A stretch of 64,000 nucleotides of DNA from an uncultured Lachnospiraceae bacterium (GTDB lineage: Bacteria > Bacillota > Clostridia > Lachnospirales > Lachnospiraceae): NCBI GenBank assembly GCA_910577175.1, contig CAJTLU010000014.1:1-64000 (forward strand), written 5' to 3'. Both the position numbers and the translations under genes were made by a program. This document shows positions 44,801 through 54,174 of the stretch, in pieces. Within the stretch, counting starts at the first letter, position 1. Each line of letters opens with the position of its first letter. The notes beneath the pieces were generated by a model. That model searched no databases and had not been told where the DNA came from. It was given only the letters and a program-made list of their open reading frames with translations.

Positions 44801-45676
44801 TTAACCACGGAGGTTGTTCGCCTGCTGTAACATCTGGTCGGATGCCGTGATTACCTTTGAGTTCATTTCATAGGCACGCTGTGCCACAATCAGATTCACA
44901 ATTTCATCTACCGTCTGTACATTGGAAGCCTCCAGATATCCGGAACGGATGGTGCTGCGCTTTAATGCCTCATCGGATACCTCCATACGCGGCTCACCGG
45001 AAGCCGGGCTCTCCTGATACAGACTGCCGGAAAGCTTCAGCAGACCGGACGGATTGTTGAACTGCACAAGACCAAGCTGTCCGCGCAGTACCATCTGCGT
45101 CTTATATTTCTTTTCTGCTTCTGTATCAGCGCCTTCCGTATCAGGTGTTTCCGGCGTCACTTCGACTCTGATTTCTTCAAAAATTCTACCGTCAGAGTCT
45201 ACCGACAGCTTCGTTACATCCGTTGTGCGGTCCAGCACAATCGGACTTCCATTGATATCGAGCATCGGATAACCTTCGCTGTTTGTCAGCGCAAGACCAT
45301 TGGTATCAATCGCAAACAGGAGCGAACCATTCCGCGTATACGCTGTCTCTCCTCTCGGCGTCTGCAGGGCAAAAAAACCTTCCCCGTCAATCGCTAAATC
45401 AAACGGATTCTCTGTCTCCGTCATATTTCCCTGCTTAAAACGGGATGTAATCGCGCCCGTCCGTACTCCGGCGCCTACCTGTCCGATTACCGGCTTCGGG
45501 TCGCCGTTGTTGTCTGTCGTCTCGGTCTGCAGCTTCTGATAGAGCAGGGAACGGAACTCTACCGTTTCCTTTTTATAACCAATCGTATTTACATTGGCAA
45601 GGTTATTTGAAATCGTATCAACATTAGTCTGCTGTGCAATCATTCCCGATGCACCGGTCCACAAAGATCTTAACAT
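44801..45676 (-). CDS. flgG: Flagellar basal-body rod protein FlgG
   Basis: 291 residues. N-terminal MLRSLWTGASGMIAQQTNVDTISNNLANVNTIGYKKE and C-terminal YLEASNVQTVDEIVNLIVAQRAYEMNSKVI are the coiled-coil ends of rod/hook proteins; the GYL-SNV-VDEI pattern is that of FlgG. It forms the distal rod. AAAGAGG lies upstream. The gene follows flgF with a 23-nt spacer. Confidence 0.9.
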   Translation of the reverse strand: MLRSLWTGASGMIAQQTNVDTISNNLANVNTIGYKKETVEFRSLLYQKLQTETTDNNGDPKPVIGQVGAGVRTGAITSRFKQGNMTETENPFDLAIDGEGFFALQTPRGETAYTRNGSLLFAIDTNGLALTNSEGYPMLDINGSPIVLDRTTDVTKLSVDSDGRIFEEIRVEVTPETPDTEGADTEAEKKYKTQMVLRGQLGLVQFNNPSGLLKLSGSLYQESPASGEPRMEVSDEALKRSTIRSGYLEASNVQTVDEIVNLIVAQRAYEMNSKVITASDQMLQQANNLRG

Positions 45677-45699
45677 GCCGTCACCTCTTTCTTATTCCA

Positions 45700-46473
45700 C
45701 TATACACGTCCGACTGAATTTACCGCGTTATCTAACGTCTGGTCAACCGACTGGATTACCTTCTGGTTCGCTTCGTATGCCCTTGTAATCGCAATCAGGT
45801 TTACCATTTCGCTGATTACATTGACATTGGACTGCTCTGTAAATCCCTGGCGGATTAACCCTGTGGCATCCTTTTCTACAGCGCCGTCCACCGGCTCATA
45901 CATTACGTCGCCATACTTTTTCAGATAATCGTAATCTTCGAAATCATGCAGCAGGATTCGGTCTACATATTCTCCGTCTGCATAGATACTGCCGTCAACA
46001 TCTACCAAAATCTCACCTGCATCCGTCGGCACTAAAACATCGCCTGATTCTCCCTGCAAATGATTCCCTTCGGAGTTTACGACATAGCCGTCACTCGTCA
46101 TATGAAAACCGCCAGCCCGCGTATATCTGAGATTTGTCTCTCCGTTACGGTTCGTAACCGCAACCTGGAAGAATCCCTCGCCGTCAATTGCCAGGTCAAA
46201 CGTATTCTCCGTTTCACGCAGTGAGCCGCCCGTATAATCCGTATATACCTCGCCAACCTTCACGCCAAGACTCATACTGCCGATGATACGCTCGCCGTTC
46301 GGTTCCGACTTATCCTTTATCTTAATCGCCAGCTGTTCGTCGAACGACTGCGATGTCACACCCTCCTTCTTGTAGCCTACTGTTGCCGAATTTGCCAAGT
46401 TATTCGAGATAACGTCCAGGCGCTTCTGCTCATTTGCCATACCGGTCCATGCTGTATATAATCCTCGAACCAC
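45700..46473 (-). CDS. flgF: Flagellar basal-body rod protein FlgF
   Basis: 257 residues. N-terminal MVRGLYTAWTGMANEQKRLDVISNNLANSATVGYKKEG and C-terminal EQSNVNVISEMVNLIAITRAYEANQKVIQ are typical of FlgF, the proximal rod protein. The gene sits between mreB and flgG. Confidence 0.88.
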   Translation of the reverse strand: MVRGLYTAWTGMANEQKRLDVISNNLANSATVGYKKEGVTSQSFDEQLAIKIKDKSEPNGERIIGSMSLGVKVGEVYTDYTGGSLRETENTFDLAIDGEGFFQVAVTNRNGETNLRYTRAGGFHMTSDGYVVNSEGNHLQGESGDVLVPTDAGEILVDVDGSIYADGEYVDRILLHDFEDYDYLKKYGDVMYEPVDGAVEKDATGLIRQGFTEQSNVNVISEMVNLIAITRAYEANQKVIQSVDQTLDNAVNSVGRV

Positions 46474-46542
46474 TTTTTTTCTCCTTTCATCAAACTGCTT
46501 TATCTCGCCTCCATGCAGGTTACAAACAGCCTCTTGCTGTTG

Positions 46543-47532
46543 TTAGTCACGCTTTCCGCTCAAAAACTCCACATACTTCCCGGTGCCGATTGCAACTGCA
46601 GTCATCGGATCCTCCGCGGTCATCGTCGGAATTCCGGTCTTTTCTTCAATCAGCTCCTCCAGTCCGTATAACAGGCTTCCGCCGCCGGTCAGCACAATGC
46701 CGCGCTCTGCAATATCCGCGGCAAGCTCCGGCGGAGTCTTCTCAAGCACAGAATGTACTGCCTCCACAATCTGGGACGTCGTCTCACGCAGCGCCTCCTC
46801 CGTCTCCTCCGAAGTCACGGAAATCGTCTTCGGAAGTCCGGAAACCAGATTCCTTCCCTTTACATCAATGGAAATAGACTCCGGGCGGCGATATGCCGAA
46901 CCGATTCTTATTTTAATGTCCTCTGCGGTTCTTTCTCCGATTAAAAGACTATTCTTCTTTTTCATGTAACGCACAATGGCTTCATCAAAGTCATCCCCGG
47001 CAATCTTAATGGAAGTGCTTACTACCGTACCGCCAAGGGAAATCACCGCGATATCCGTTGTGCCGCCGCCGATATCCACCACCATGTTACCGCATGGTCT
47101 AGAAATATCAATACCTGCACCGATTGCCGCTGCAATCGGCTCCTCAATAATCGCTACCTCCTTGGCGCCTGCCTGCAGGGTAGCATCCTCTACTGCCTTT
47201 TTCTCTACTTCGGTCACACCGCTCGGCACGCACACACTTACGCGTCTGCCACGGAAACGGCGCTTGCCGACCGCCTTCTGCAGAAAATACTTTAACATCT
47301 TCTCTGTCACAGTATAATCAGAAATAACGCCGGCGCGCAGCGGCCGGACTGCAACAATATTGCCCGGTGTACGGCCAAGCATCAGCCTTGCCTCCTCGCC
47401 GATTGCCTTAATCTTATTTAAGTCGCGGTCAAACGCTACTACGGACGGCTCCTTTAACACCACACCCTTACCTTTTATATATACTAGAACGCTTGCGGTT
47501 CCGAGATCAATTCCGATATCACTGCTTAACAT
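46543..47532 (-). CDS. mreB: Rod shape-determining protein MreB/Mbl
   Basis: 329 residues. Actin-like phosphate 1 motif DIGIDLGTASVLVY, connect and phosphate 2 motif VVDIGGGTTDIAVI, and adenosine motif GIVLTGGGSLLYG are intact. MreB filaments position wall synthesis. Its place at the head of a flgF-flgG-rod operon is known from Clostridia and Bacilli (mbl-flhO-flhP), so it may be the Mbl paralogue. AAAGGAGA lies upstream. Confidence 0.95.
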   Translation of the reverse strand: MLSSDIGIDLGTASVLVYIKGKGVVLKEPSVVAFDRDLNKIKAIGEEARLMLGRTPGNIVAVRPLRAGVISDYTVTEKMLKYFLQKAVGKRRFRGRRVSVCVPSGVTEVEKKAVEDATLQAGAKEVAIIEEPIAAAIGAGIDISRPCGNMVVDIGGGTTDIAVISLGGTVVSTSIKIAGDDFDEAIVRYMKKKNSLLIGERTAEDIKIRIGSAYRRPESISIDVKGRNLVSGLPKTISVTSEETEEALRETTSQIVEAVHSVLEKTPPELAADIAERGIVLTGGGSLLYGLEELIEEKTGIPTMTAEDPMTAVAIGTGKYVEFLSGKRD

Positions 47533-47578
47533 CTTCCCAATTCTCCTTTCAATGACTGCTTCTACAGCCTCCGTTTAT

Positions 47579-47607
47579 ATTATATACATATTTGGGAGAT
47601 TTTTCAA
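47579..47607 (-). promoter_or_regulatory. Sigma-A promoter of mreB-flgF-flgG
   Basis: TTGAAA, a 17-nt spacer and TATAAT on the reverse strand, about 47 nt upstream of mreB. No sigma-D type flagellar promoter is seen. Confidence 0.82.
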
Positions 47608-47756
47608 AGCCTTTTTTCAAGAATCGCATATATTTTTTAGGATATCTACTATATCGGACAAAATCCTTCGTTTCTTCACCTTTTTTTCTTCTAAATTATG
47701 AAATTCTGTTTCTGCAGATTCCAAAACACTTTGGAAAAGTCCGAAGCATCCGGCTT

Positions 47757-47785
47757 TTGACAAATACTGCCTTCTATGGTAAACT
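47757..47785 (+). promoter_or_regulatory. Sigma-A promoter of the small membrane protein gene
   Basis: TTGACA, a 17-nt spacer and TAAACT, 28 nt upstream of the start. Confidence 0.75.
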
Positions 47786-47813
47786 GAGGATACCTTAAAA
47801 CGGAGGTAAAACT

Positions 47814-48293
47814 ATGGAACCCTCACAAAACAACAAAAAACAACGCCAGGCACTGTTTTTACTCTGCCGCTTTCTTACTTTGCGCCTGCTTCATAAAATT
47901 ATGCTTGTTCTCCTGTTTTCAACCGGCCTCGTTCTTTCCTTTTTAGACCGGACGCAGTTTGCGCCTTACGGCATTGCTGTTATCTGCCTGCTTCTCCCTT
48001 CCTTTATCTGTGGAGCTTCTTCTGATACCGAAAAAAAAGGCGGCGATGCGCCGTTATCCAGCCTTTATCACCGATACCGCTGCTCGCATGCCGCCTTTTT
48101 CAGTTATCATATTACGTTTCTGTTGTGTTCCCTCCTGCTGCTCTGTTGGCATTTTTTACAAAAAACACCGCTTTTGCTGCTTGGAGCCTCCCTGCCGTTG
48201 ATTTATCTTGCCTTAAATCTTGCGTTTTACCCGCTTGTCAGCTACGTTCTTTTCTGGTACTGCCACCGCCGGCTGATGGACGGCAGCTTATGA
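47814..48293 (+). CDS. Small multi-spanning membrane protein, unknown
   Basis: 159 residues with a strong GGAGGT site and promoter, so it is very likely expressed. Four hydrophobic segments (about 29-45, 51-68, 95-115, 121-150) are joined by short basic loops; the N-terminus is Lys/Gln/Arg-rich. I recognise no family. It overlaps the 3' end of the convergent EAL gene by six bases. No function can be offered. Confidence 0.75.
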   Translation: MEPSQNNKKQRQALFLLCRFLTLRLLHKIMLVLLFSTGLVLSFLDRTQFAPYGIAVICLLLPSFICGASSDTEKKGGDAPLSSLYHRYRCSHAAFFSYHITFLLCSLLLLCWHFLQKTPLLLLGASLPLIYLALNLAFYPLVSYVLFWYCHRRLMDGSL

Positions 48294-50531
48294 CGTTTCC
48301 TGCTTCCTGTAGAGCTGCTCGAACTCTGACACAATCATTGGCTTTGCGTAATAATACCCTTGAATCATGTCGCATTCCGCTTCCTTCAGGAACTCCTTTT
48401 GTACCTTTGTTTCCACTCCCTCCGCAAGCACTGACATTTCCAGGTCCTTTGCCATGGAAATTACATGCATCACAATCTGCTTGCCGCGGTCAATATCCTT
48501 CTCCCCGTCACAGTCATTAAAAAATTCTTTATCCAGCTTTAATACATCCACCGGAAGCCTGCGCAGCAGATTCAAAGAAGAATACCCGGAACCGAAATCG
48601 TCCATTGACAGGCGGAAGCCTTGTTCCTTAATTGCTTCCATTATCTGAAGCAGCGTTCCGTTCTCTTCATAAAATGCAGACTCTGTCAGCTCAAACTCAA
48701 TGTAGTGCGGCGGTATGCCGTATTTCTTTACTACATCTGCCAGCTGTTCCACCAGATTCTTTGCATACAGGTGTGTTCTGGAAAGATTTACGGAAATACA
48801 CATTAACGGGATACCTTCCTTTGCCCATGTGGCAATTAACTCGCAGACCTTCTCCAACACATACATATCCAGCTCAATAATAAAACCGTTGGCTTCAAAC
48901 AGAGGAATAAACGCGTCCGGCGGAAGCATGCCGCGCGAGGAATGCTTCCAGCGGATTAAAGCCTCCGCTCCGATAATCTGCTCCGTTACCGTATCATACT
49001 TTGGCTGAAAATAAACTAAAAACTCGCCGTTCTTTAATGCATTTTCTGCATCATACTCCAGTTCCCGCTCCTCCACACGCCTTGTCTTAAGCACCTCGTC
49101 ATAATAAACAATTTCATCGAACACCTGCTTTTTGCACTCTGTACGCGCCATATTCGCATTAGCACGTACATGATTGATATCCATCGCGCCCTCGATACGG
49201 TACACGCCGCAGGAAAACTTTAATGTACACAGACGCAGGGTGCCATCCGGCTCCTTGCAGGCAATAATTGCTTCAAACAGCTTTGAAATTCTCCGGGAAA
49301 GCTCCTCCTGACTTCCTTCATCCTTAAGAAGCAGAGCAAAATTATCTCCGGAAATATGCGCATACAGCTCGCCTTCCTCCACAAACTCCTTTATGACCTC
49401 TGCAATATGAATCAGAAGACGGTTGCCGTATTCATAGCCGAACATCTCGTTTATGTACTTAAAATTATTGATATCAAACGTAACATAGGCGTATTTTCTG
49501 TCCTGCCTGTTAATAAGAACCTGTGCATCCAGCTTATGCTTTGTCTTTGACGGAATTTTGGTCAATGGATCCTCATACGCCGCTTTATAAATCTCCTTCT
49601 GCTTCTTCCTGTACGCAATCACAGCTCCGAAAGCCAGACAGAGCATACACACCGCCATAAGCGCAAGCAACAAATATGCCCATACCATAGCATTCTCGAT
49701 TTTGGTTTCCATTATCTTCGAATTGGTAAAATGTATCACATAAAAATCTTCATAATCCGGTACCTGTGCAACTGCAAACCAAATCTGCTTTCCGAACCTG
49801 TTCTTTGCGGAGGTCACTGCGCTCTGCCGTTCCGATATCTCGGTCTCAAGCCAGTCCTTCTGTGCCAGCTCCTCCCCGTCCCGAGAGACTGCCTCCCATG
49901 TCAGTTCGCTTCCTACATACTCTTCAAACTTATCCGATGCACTCAAAAGCTCCCCGGCAGAGTTTACAATCATCTCCGCTACTTCTAACCTCTTGCTCTC
50001 CGGCTCCATTGAAATATCGTTTAAAGGATATTGGGAACAAATTGCACCGGCAATCTCCCCGTTTCTCCAATACGGCATTACAAATACCACCCCGGCAGAC
50101 GCATATCCGTCATTGACATACGCGACAGAGGATTCTCCTGACAATGCCAGGTCAATCTGCCTGTGCGGAGTATCCGTGACAGATTCTCCCGAAGAATCAT
50201 AATAGATATAATTCTTATCTACAACGCCAAGACAGCTCATGCCATACCGTTCCCGTGCACTTTCCAAGGAATCCGCCGCCTCCTGACCGATTTCATAGGA
50301 CTGGCTTACCAGATCCTGTATCGTGTCCAGAGTGGCAAACCTTTCTTTTATTTCGCCGGAAACATCCCTTGCACTCTGCTGTACCCCGTTTAACAGCTCC
50401 TGTTCACATTCCTCTATCAAATCCCTTCTCATTTCACGCAAATAGAGAAAAGCAATCCCACATACTGCAAAAAGCAGGACACAGCCGATTCCAAAGTTCC
50501 TCATCCATCTTTTCTTACTCTCTTTTGTCAT
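48288..50531 (-). CDS. Membrane sensor with degenerate GGDEF and intact EAL domain
   Basis: 747 residues from ATG 50531. A membrane helix (about 12-30), an extracytoplasmic sensor (30-285) and a second helix (about 287-310) lead to a GGDEF domain whose signature is degenerate (HISGDNFALL, i.e. SGDNF). The EAL domain keeps GAEALIRWKH, LSRTH, DDFGSGYSSL, the DKEFF stretch, VLAEGVET and MIQGYYYAKP. So it is probably a c-di-GMP phosphodiesterase with a non-cyclase, possibly GTP-sensing, GGDEF domain. Start supported by GGAAGGTGG. It is divergent from the five-gene operon. Confidence 0.92.
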   Translation of the reverse strand: MTKESKKRWMRNFGIGCVLLFAVCGIAFLYLREMRRDLIEECEQELLNGVQQSARDVSGEIKERFATLDTIQDLVSQSYEIGQEAADSLESARERYGMSCLGVVDKNYIYYDSSGESVTDTPHRQIDLALSGESSVAYVNDGYASAGVVFVMPYWRNGEIAGAICSQYPLNDISMEPESKRLEVAEMIVNSAGELLSASDKFEEYVGSELTWEAVSRDGEELAQKDWLETEISERQSAVTSAKNRFGKQIWFAVAQVPDYEDFYVIHFTNSKIMETKIENAMVWAYLLLALMAVCMLCLAFGAVIAYRKKQKEIYKAAYEDPLTKIPSKTKHKLDAQVLINRQDRKYAYVTFDINNFKYINEMFGYEYGNRLLIHIAEVIKEFVEEGELYAHISGDNFALLLKDEGSQEELSRRISKLFEAIIACKEPDGTLRLCTLKFSCGVYRIEGAMDINHVRANANMARTECKKQVFDEIVYYDEVLKTRRVEERELEYDAENALKNGEFLVYFQPKYDTVTEQIIGAEALIRWKHSSRGMLPPDAFIPLFEANGFIIELDMYVLEKVCELIATWAKEGIPLMCISVNLSRTHLYAKNLVEQLADVVKKYGIPPHYIEFELTESAFYEENGTLLQIMEAIKEQGFRLSMDDFGSGYSSLNLLRRLPVDVLKLDKEFFNDCDGEKDIDRGKQIVMHVISMAKDLEMSVLAEGVETKVQKEFLKEAECDMIQGYYYAKPMIVSEFEQLYRKQETS

Positions 50532-50639
50532 TGTCCACCTTCCCTGTCGTCCTGCAGCCTGTCCCCGCAGTCTTTCCTCCAAACCGGCGATACCCTTTCT
50601 GCCATCCGAAAAACCATAAGACAGGCAATTATTAGATTT

Positions 50640-50668
50640 ATTCTACCATAGCTTTTTGACAATTTCAA
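50640..50668 (-). promoter_or_regulatory. Promoter of the EAL gene
   Basis: TTGAAA, a 17-nt spacer and TAGAAT on the reverse strand. Confidence 0.65.
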
Positions 50669-50680
50669 GCCCCGGCTCCC

Positions 50681-50709
50681 TTGAGTTTCCAGATAAAACA
50701 TGGTACAAT
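50681..50709 (+). promoter_or_regulatory. Promoter of the five-gene SWIM/MoxR/VWA operon
   Basis: TTGAGT, a 17-nt spacer and TACAAT, 71 nt upstream of the first gene. It is back-to-back with the EAL gene promoter; no operator palindrome is obvious. Confidence 0.7.
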
Positions 50710-50780
50710 AATTTAAAACTTATGCCAGAAAACGGTCTGACGGCCATATCTGACAATCTTCAAAAGGAGGAGTATTTTTT

Positions 50781-52217
50781 ATGGAATTGACAGAACAGAC
50801 CATCTTGCTCCAGGCGCCTAATCCCGCAGCAGCGGAGAACGGACGAAAGCTGTCAAAAAAAGGAAGCTTTTCCGCCTTGTGCAAGACACAGGACAAAACT
50901 GTATACTGGGGAGAGTGTGCCGGAAGCGGGAAAAACCCTTACCATGTTTCTATCGACTGGCTTAACCCGGACGCCCCTGTGTGCCGCTGCTCCTGCCCCA
51001 GCCGGCAGTTTCCTTGCAAGCACGCTCTGGGTCTGATGTTTGAGCAGCTGGCAGGCAAAGACTTCGAAACGGCAGAAATCCCTCAGGACATTGCGGATAA
51101 ACGCTCCCGTCAGGCTGCCCGCACTGCAAAAAAAGAATCCGGCGAACCGCCGAAGGCAAAAAAGACCAGTTCTGCAGCCCAGAAGAAAAAGCTGTCCCGG
51201 CAGTTAGAGGGTCTTGACATGGCTGAAAAAATGGTAAATGACCTGCTTACCACCGGAGTCGGAACCCTGTCAGGCAGCTCCGCCCAGGCGTATGACAAGC
51301 TTGCAAAGGATCTTGGCAGCTGCTATCTTACCGGTCTGCAGGCTGCCTTTACCCGCATGGCCCTGGCGGTCCGTACCATCCAGCAAAATTCCGGTCAGTC
51401 GGATATCGCTTATACAGAGGCCCTGCGCATCTTAATTTATCTGCGCTCTGTTATCAAAAAATCCCGTACATTTTTACAGACAAAACTAGAAACCGATAAC
51501 TTTTCCTCGGAGGACACCGTACTTTTCGAGGCTCTGGGCGGAGTCTGGAAGTTAGAAGACCTCCACGCCGTCGGAGCCTTCCGGGAGAAAGCGCGGCTGA
51601 TGCAGCTTTCCTTTGACGTGTCCTACGATGAAGCAAAAAAGGAGTACATAGAACGGGGCTGGTGGCTGGATATAGACAGCGGCCACATCGACCAGACCTT
51701 GAACTTCCGCCCGCTTAAGGCATTAAAGTATGTCAGAGGGGAGGACAGCCGGTTCGACCTTTTGGAGATACCTACCCTTTATACCTATCCCGGCGAGGGA
51801 AACCGCCGCATCCGCTGGGATTCCGCATCCTCACGTCCTCTCACAAAAGAAGAACGTGCCGCGCTGCCGGCCCTGGCCCGGCCTGACCTGGCAACGGCTC
51901 TGAAGGAGACCAAAAATCAAATCAAAAATACCCTGCTTCCTAAATTTCTGGCAGTCCTGCTTCCTATCGGACAGCTCGGAAAGGTAGAGGACACCTTAGT
52001 GCTGGAGGACCCTGAGGGTACGCGGATTGTTCTCCGGGACCGCCCGGAGGATGGAGCGAGCCACGCCTCCACAGACCGGCTTGCGCTTCTTCCGGAAAGG
52101 ATTTCTCCGGGCAGCGCCCTGTTCGGACTGATGTTCTATGATGAGAGCGACCGGAGCATCTGTTTGCATCCTTACAGCATTCTCACGCCGAGCCGTATCA
52201 TCAGATTACAATTTTAA
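50781..52217 (+). CDS. SWIM zinc-finger protein (operon gene 1)
   Basis: 478 residues with AAAGGAGG upstream. The SWIM motif is C-x-C-x6-C-x-H: Cys70, Cys72, Cys79, His81 within CRCSCPSRQFPCKH. SWIM fingers bind DNA or proteins. The rest is helical and Lys-rich near 115-145 (AARTAKKESGEPPKAKK), with a C-terminal beta-rich part (about 330-478). It heads the tight operon with DUF5691, MoxR AAA+, DUF5682 and VWA genes, families that co-occur in many bacteria. Its biochemical role is undetermined; a recruiting subunit is a reasonable guess. Confidence 0.88.
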   Translation: MELTEQTILLQAPNPAAAENGRKLSKKGSFSALCKTQDKTVYWGECAGSGKNPYHVSIDWLNPDAPVCRCSCPSRQFPCKHALGLMFEQLAGKDFETAEIPQDIADKRSRQAARTAKKESGEPPKAKKTSSAAQKKKLSRQLEGLDMAEKMVNDLLTTGVGTLSGSSAQAYDKLAKDLGSCYLTGLQAAFTRMALAVRTIQQNSGQSDIAYTEALRILIYLRSVIKKSRTFLQTKLETDNFSSEDTVLFEALGGVWKLEDLHAVGAFREKARLMQLSFDVSYDEAKKEYIERGWWLDIDSGHIDQTLNFRPLKALKYVRGEDSRFDLLEIPTLYTYPGEGNRRIRWDSASSRPLTKEERAALPALARPDLATALKETKNQIKNTLLPKFLAVLLPIGQLGKVEDTLVLEDPEGTRIVLRDRPEDGASHASTDRLALLPERISPGSALFGLMFYDESDRSICLHPYSILTPSRIIRLQF

Positions 52218-52230
52218 GGAGACGAGAAAA

Positions 52231-54138
52231 ATGAATCTACAACCTCTTTTTGATGTAAAATCGCGGCTGGAACAGGCCGCCATCGCCGGAACAGGCCTGT
52301 TGGCTGAAGATTTCCGGCTCCAAAGGGCAGCGGAAAATCTGAAACCTCTTGCAGCTGCCAGTCCGGTATTCGCCAAAATAGACAGCGGTCTGCAAGCTCT
52401 CCTGTCTGCACCTGCAGAAGAAAGAAGCGGTCAGCTTCTGGATTTGCTGGCACTGGTAGACGCTGTGACCTACACTCAGGGCACAAGCGGCATAACCGGG
52501 GAGCTGTCCCCTCTTCCTGCCGGAATCGGAACCTGCGAGCCTCTTTCCTATGGACAGCTCCAGCCCCTTTTGGAAGCCCTCACAAGTACCGGCGGAGGAC
52601 GGATGAACTTAATAAAAGATACCTGGGAAAATCATCCTGAATACTTCACAGACTTCCGGGTTCTTCCCTGCCTTATCCTCGGACTGGGCGAGGGGTACGC
52701 AGAACTGGCTGACCTGATTGCCGATATTTTAAAGACCCAGAAGCCGGAAATCACCTCCCTGATGAAGAAGGACTTCGAGCCTGCAGGGAAAAAGGATATG
52801 GTCCGGCGCGTGGAGGTCATCTCCGCTCTGGAAGGCGCGGCTGCTACCCCATGGCTCCGGGAAGTTCTCCCCGAAGCAAAAAAGGATGTCCGCACAGCTA
52901 TCATCACCGCTCTTGGCGTCGATCCACAGAATGCAGACTTCCTTCTGGAGCTCTCCAATGGCGAGAAAGGCTCAAACCGGGATGCCGTACTGCAGGGTCT
53001 GGCACTTCGGGAGGGAGAAGAAATACAAAAATTCTGGAGCAAAGAGGTGGAAAAAAACGGCCATTCCATTTATTTTCTCGCTCCTTCCTCTTCCGACTGG
53101 GCCTCCGATTTAACAGCTGCCGGACTCCGGGACAGGATTGAAAAGGTTCTCGCCGCTTCGAAACCTGTCTTAATGAAAGAACAGGATGAACTCCAGCTCT
53201 GGCTGGATTCCACCAACCACAAGTCTTCTCCTGCCATGCTGGATTTCTGGCGATTTACAGATGAACAAATGGATTCCATCCGCCAGCTGAAAAACCATAA
53301 CGGCCGCCCTATGGAATTTGATGCGAAACTGACCGACCAGCTGCTTTATTCTCTCTGCGATACCGGAACAAAGCCTTTGTGCGATTTATGCAAGGAGCTG
53401 TGGGAAAAGGATACCAAACAGCCTCAGTGGCTGTCTCATGCATTTCTCGCCGCATTGCTCACCTGCCCGGCCGCCGAAGTATACGACCGTTTTTCTCCTT
53501 ATGTACTTACTGCAAAGCCTCTGACGGGAGCCCAGAAAAAGCAGGAATTCCATGACGCAGTCTTACGGGGCCTGAGCCAAATATCCTGGGACGAAGAAAA
53601 GAACACCCATGTCATAGCTAAAGGGAACCTTCCGCTCGCCCAGTCGCTGGATTCCAGATGGATGGAGCATCTTACCAAAGCCTTTTGGAGAACCTCCTTC
53701 GAAAGGCAACGGCTGCCTTTTAGTACCTGGGAACAGGTTGACAATTTCGATATCTACCTCGTACGTCTTTTCAACCCTTCTGACGAAAAAATGTGCGCTT
53801 TTATTGTCCCGTGGCTCCGCGAACGTGCAGTGGAAACCGGTTACTGGGACACCTATAGCAGATGGATCATCGATTTCGGAGGCAGCCCGCGTGGCATTCT
53901 GGGTGAGAGCATGAAAAAAAGCAAAAGAGTACCATACCTCTATCTTGTATGGAAGCTGCTGAGCGAGGCATCCGGGGTACTTTCTCCGGAGGAAATTGTT
54001 TCCCTTCTGGAGGAGATACATGCCACCGGCCTTTTCCGTAAATCGTCGGATGAAATGGGAGAGACCGTCTTTATGAAAACGATTGCAGATCTGCAGGCAG
54101 GCAGACCTTTCCCTGAACGAGATGCATGGAATGTTTAA
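52231..54138 (+). CDS. DUF5691-type helical-repeat protein (operon gene 2)
   Basis: 635 residues from ATG 52231, 13 nt after the SWIM gene stop, with AAGGAGA upstream. The sequence is built of alpha-helical pairs reminiscent of HEAT-like repeats (RRVEVISALEGAAATPWLREVL, KKDVRTAIITALGVD, SNRDAVLQGLALREGEE). No catalytic motif is visible. I assign it to DUF5691 mainly on context with the SWIM, MoxR and DUF5682 genes plus the helical pattern. A scaffold or adaptor role is inferred. Confidence 0.75.
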   Translation: MNLQPLFDVKSRLEQAAIAGTGLLAEDFRLQRAAENLKPLAAASPVFAKIDSGLQALLSAPAEERSGQLLDLLALVDAVTYTQGTSGITGELSPLPAGIGTCEPLSYGQLQPLLEALTSTGGGRMNLIKDTWENHPEYFTDFRVLPCLILGLGEGYAELADLIADILKTQKPEITSLMKKDFEPAGKKDMVRRVEVISALEGAAATPWLREVLPEAKKDVRTAIITALGVDPQNADFLLELSNGEKGSNRDAVLQGLALREGEEIQKFWSKEVEKNGHSIYFLAPSSSDWASDLTAAGLRDRIEKVLAASKPVLMKEQDELQLWLDSTNHKSSPAMLDFWRFTDEQMDSIRQLKNHNGRPMEFDAKLTDQLLYSLCDTGTKPLCDLCKELWEKDTKQPQWLSHAFLAALLTCPAAEVYDRFSPYVLTAKPLTGAQKKQEFHDAVLRGLSQISWDEEKNTHVIAKGNLPLAQSLDSRWMEHLTKAFWRTSFERQRLPFSTWEQVDNFDIYLVRLFNPSDEKMCAFIVPWLRERAVETGYWDTYSRWIIDFGGSPRGILGESMKKSKRVPYLYLVWKLLSEASGVLSPEEIVSLLEEIHATGLFRKSSDEMGETVFMKTIADLQAGRPFPERDAWNV

Positions 54139-54174
54139 AATGAGCGCAAAAACAGCGCAGAAAAGAGGTAAACA

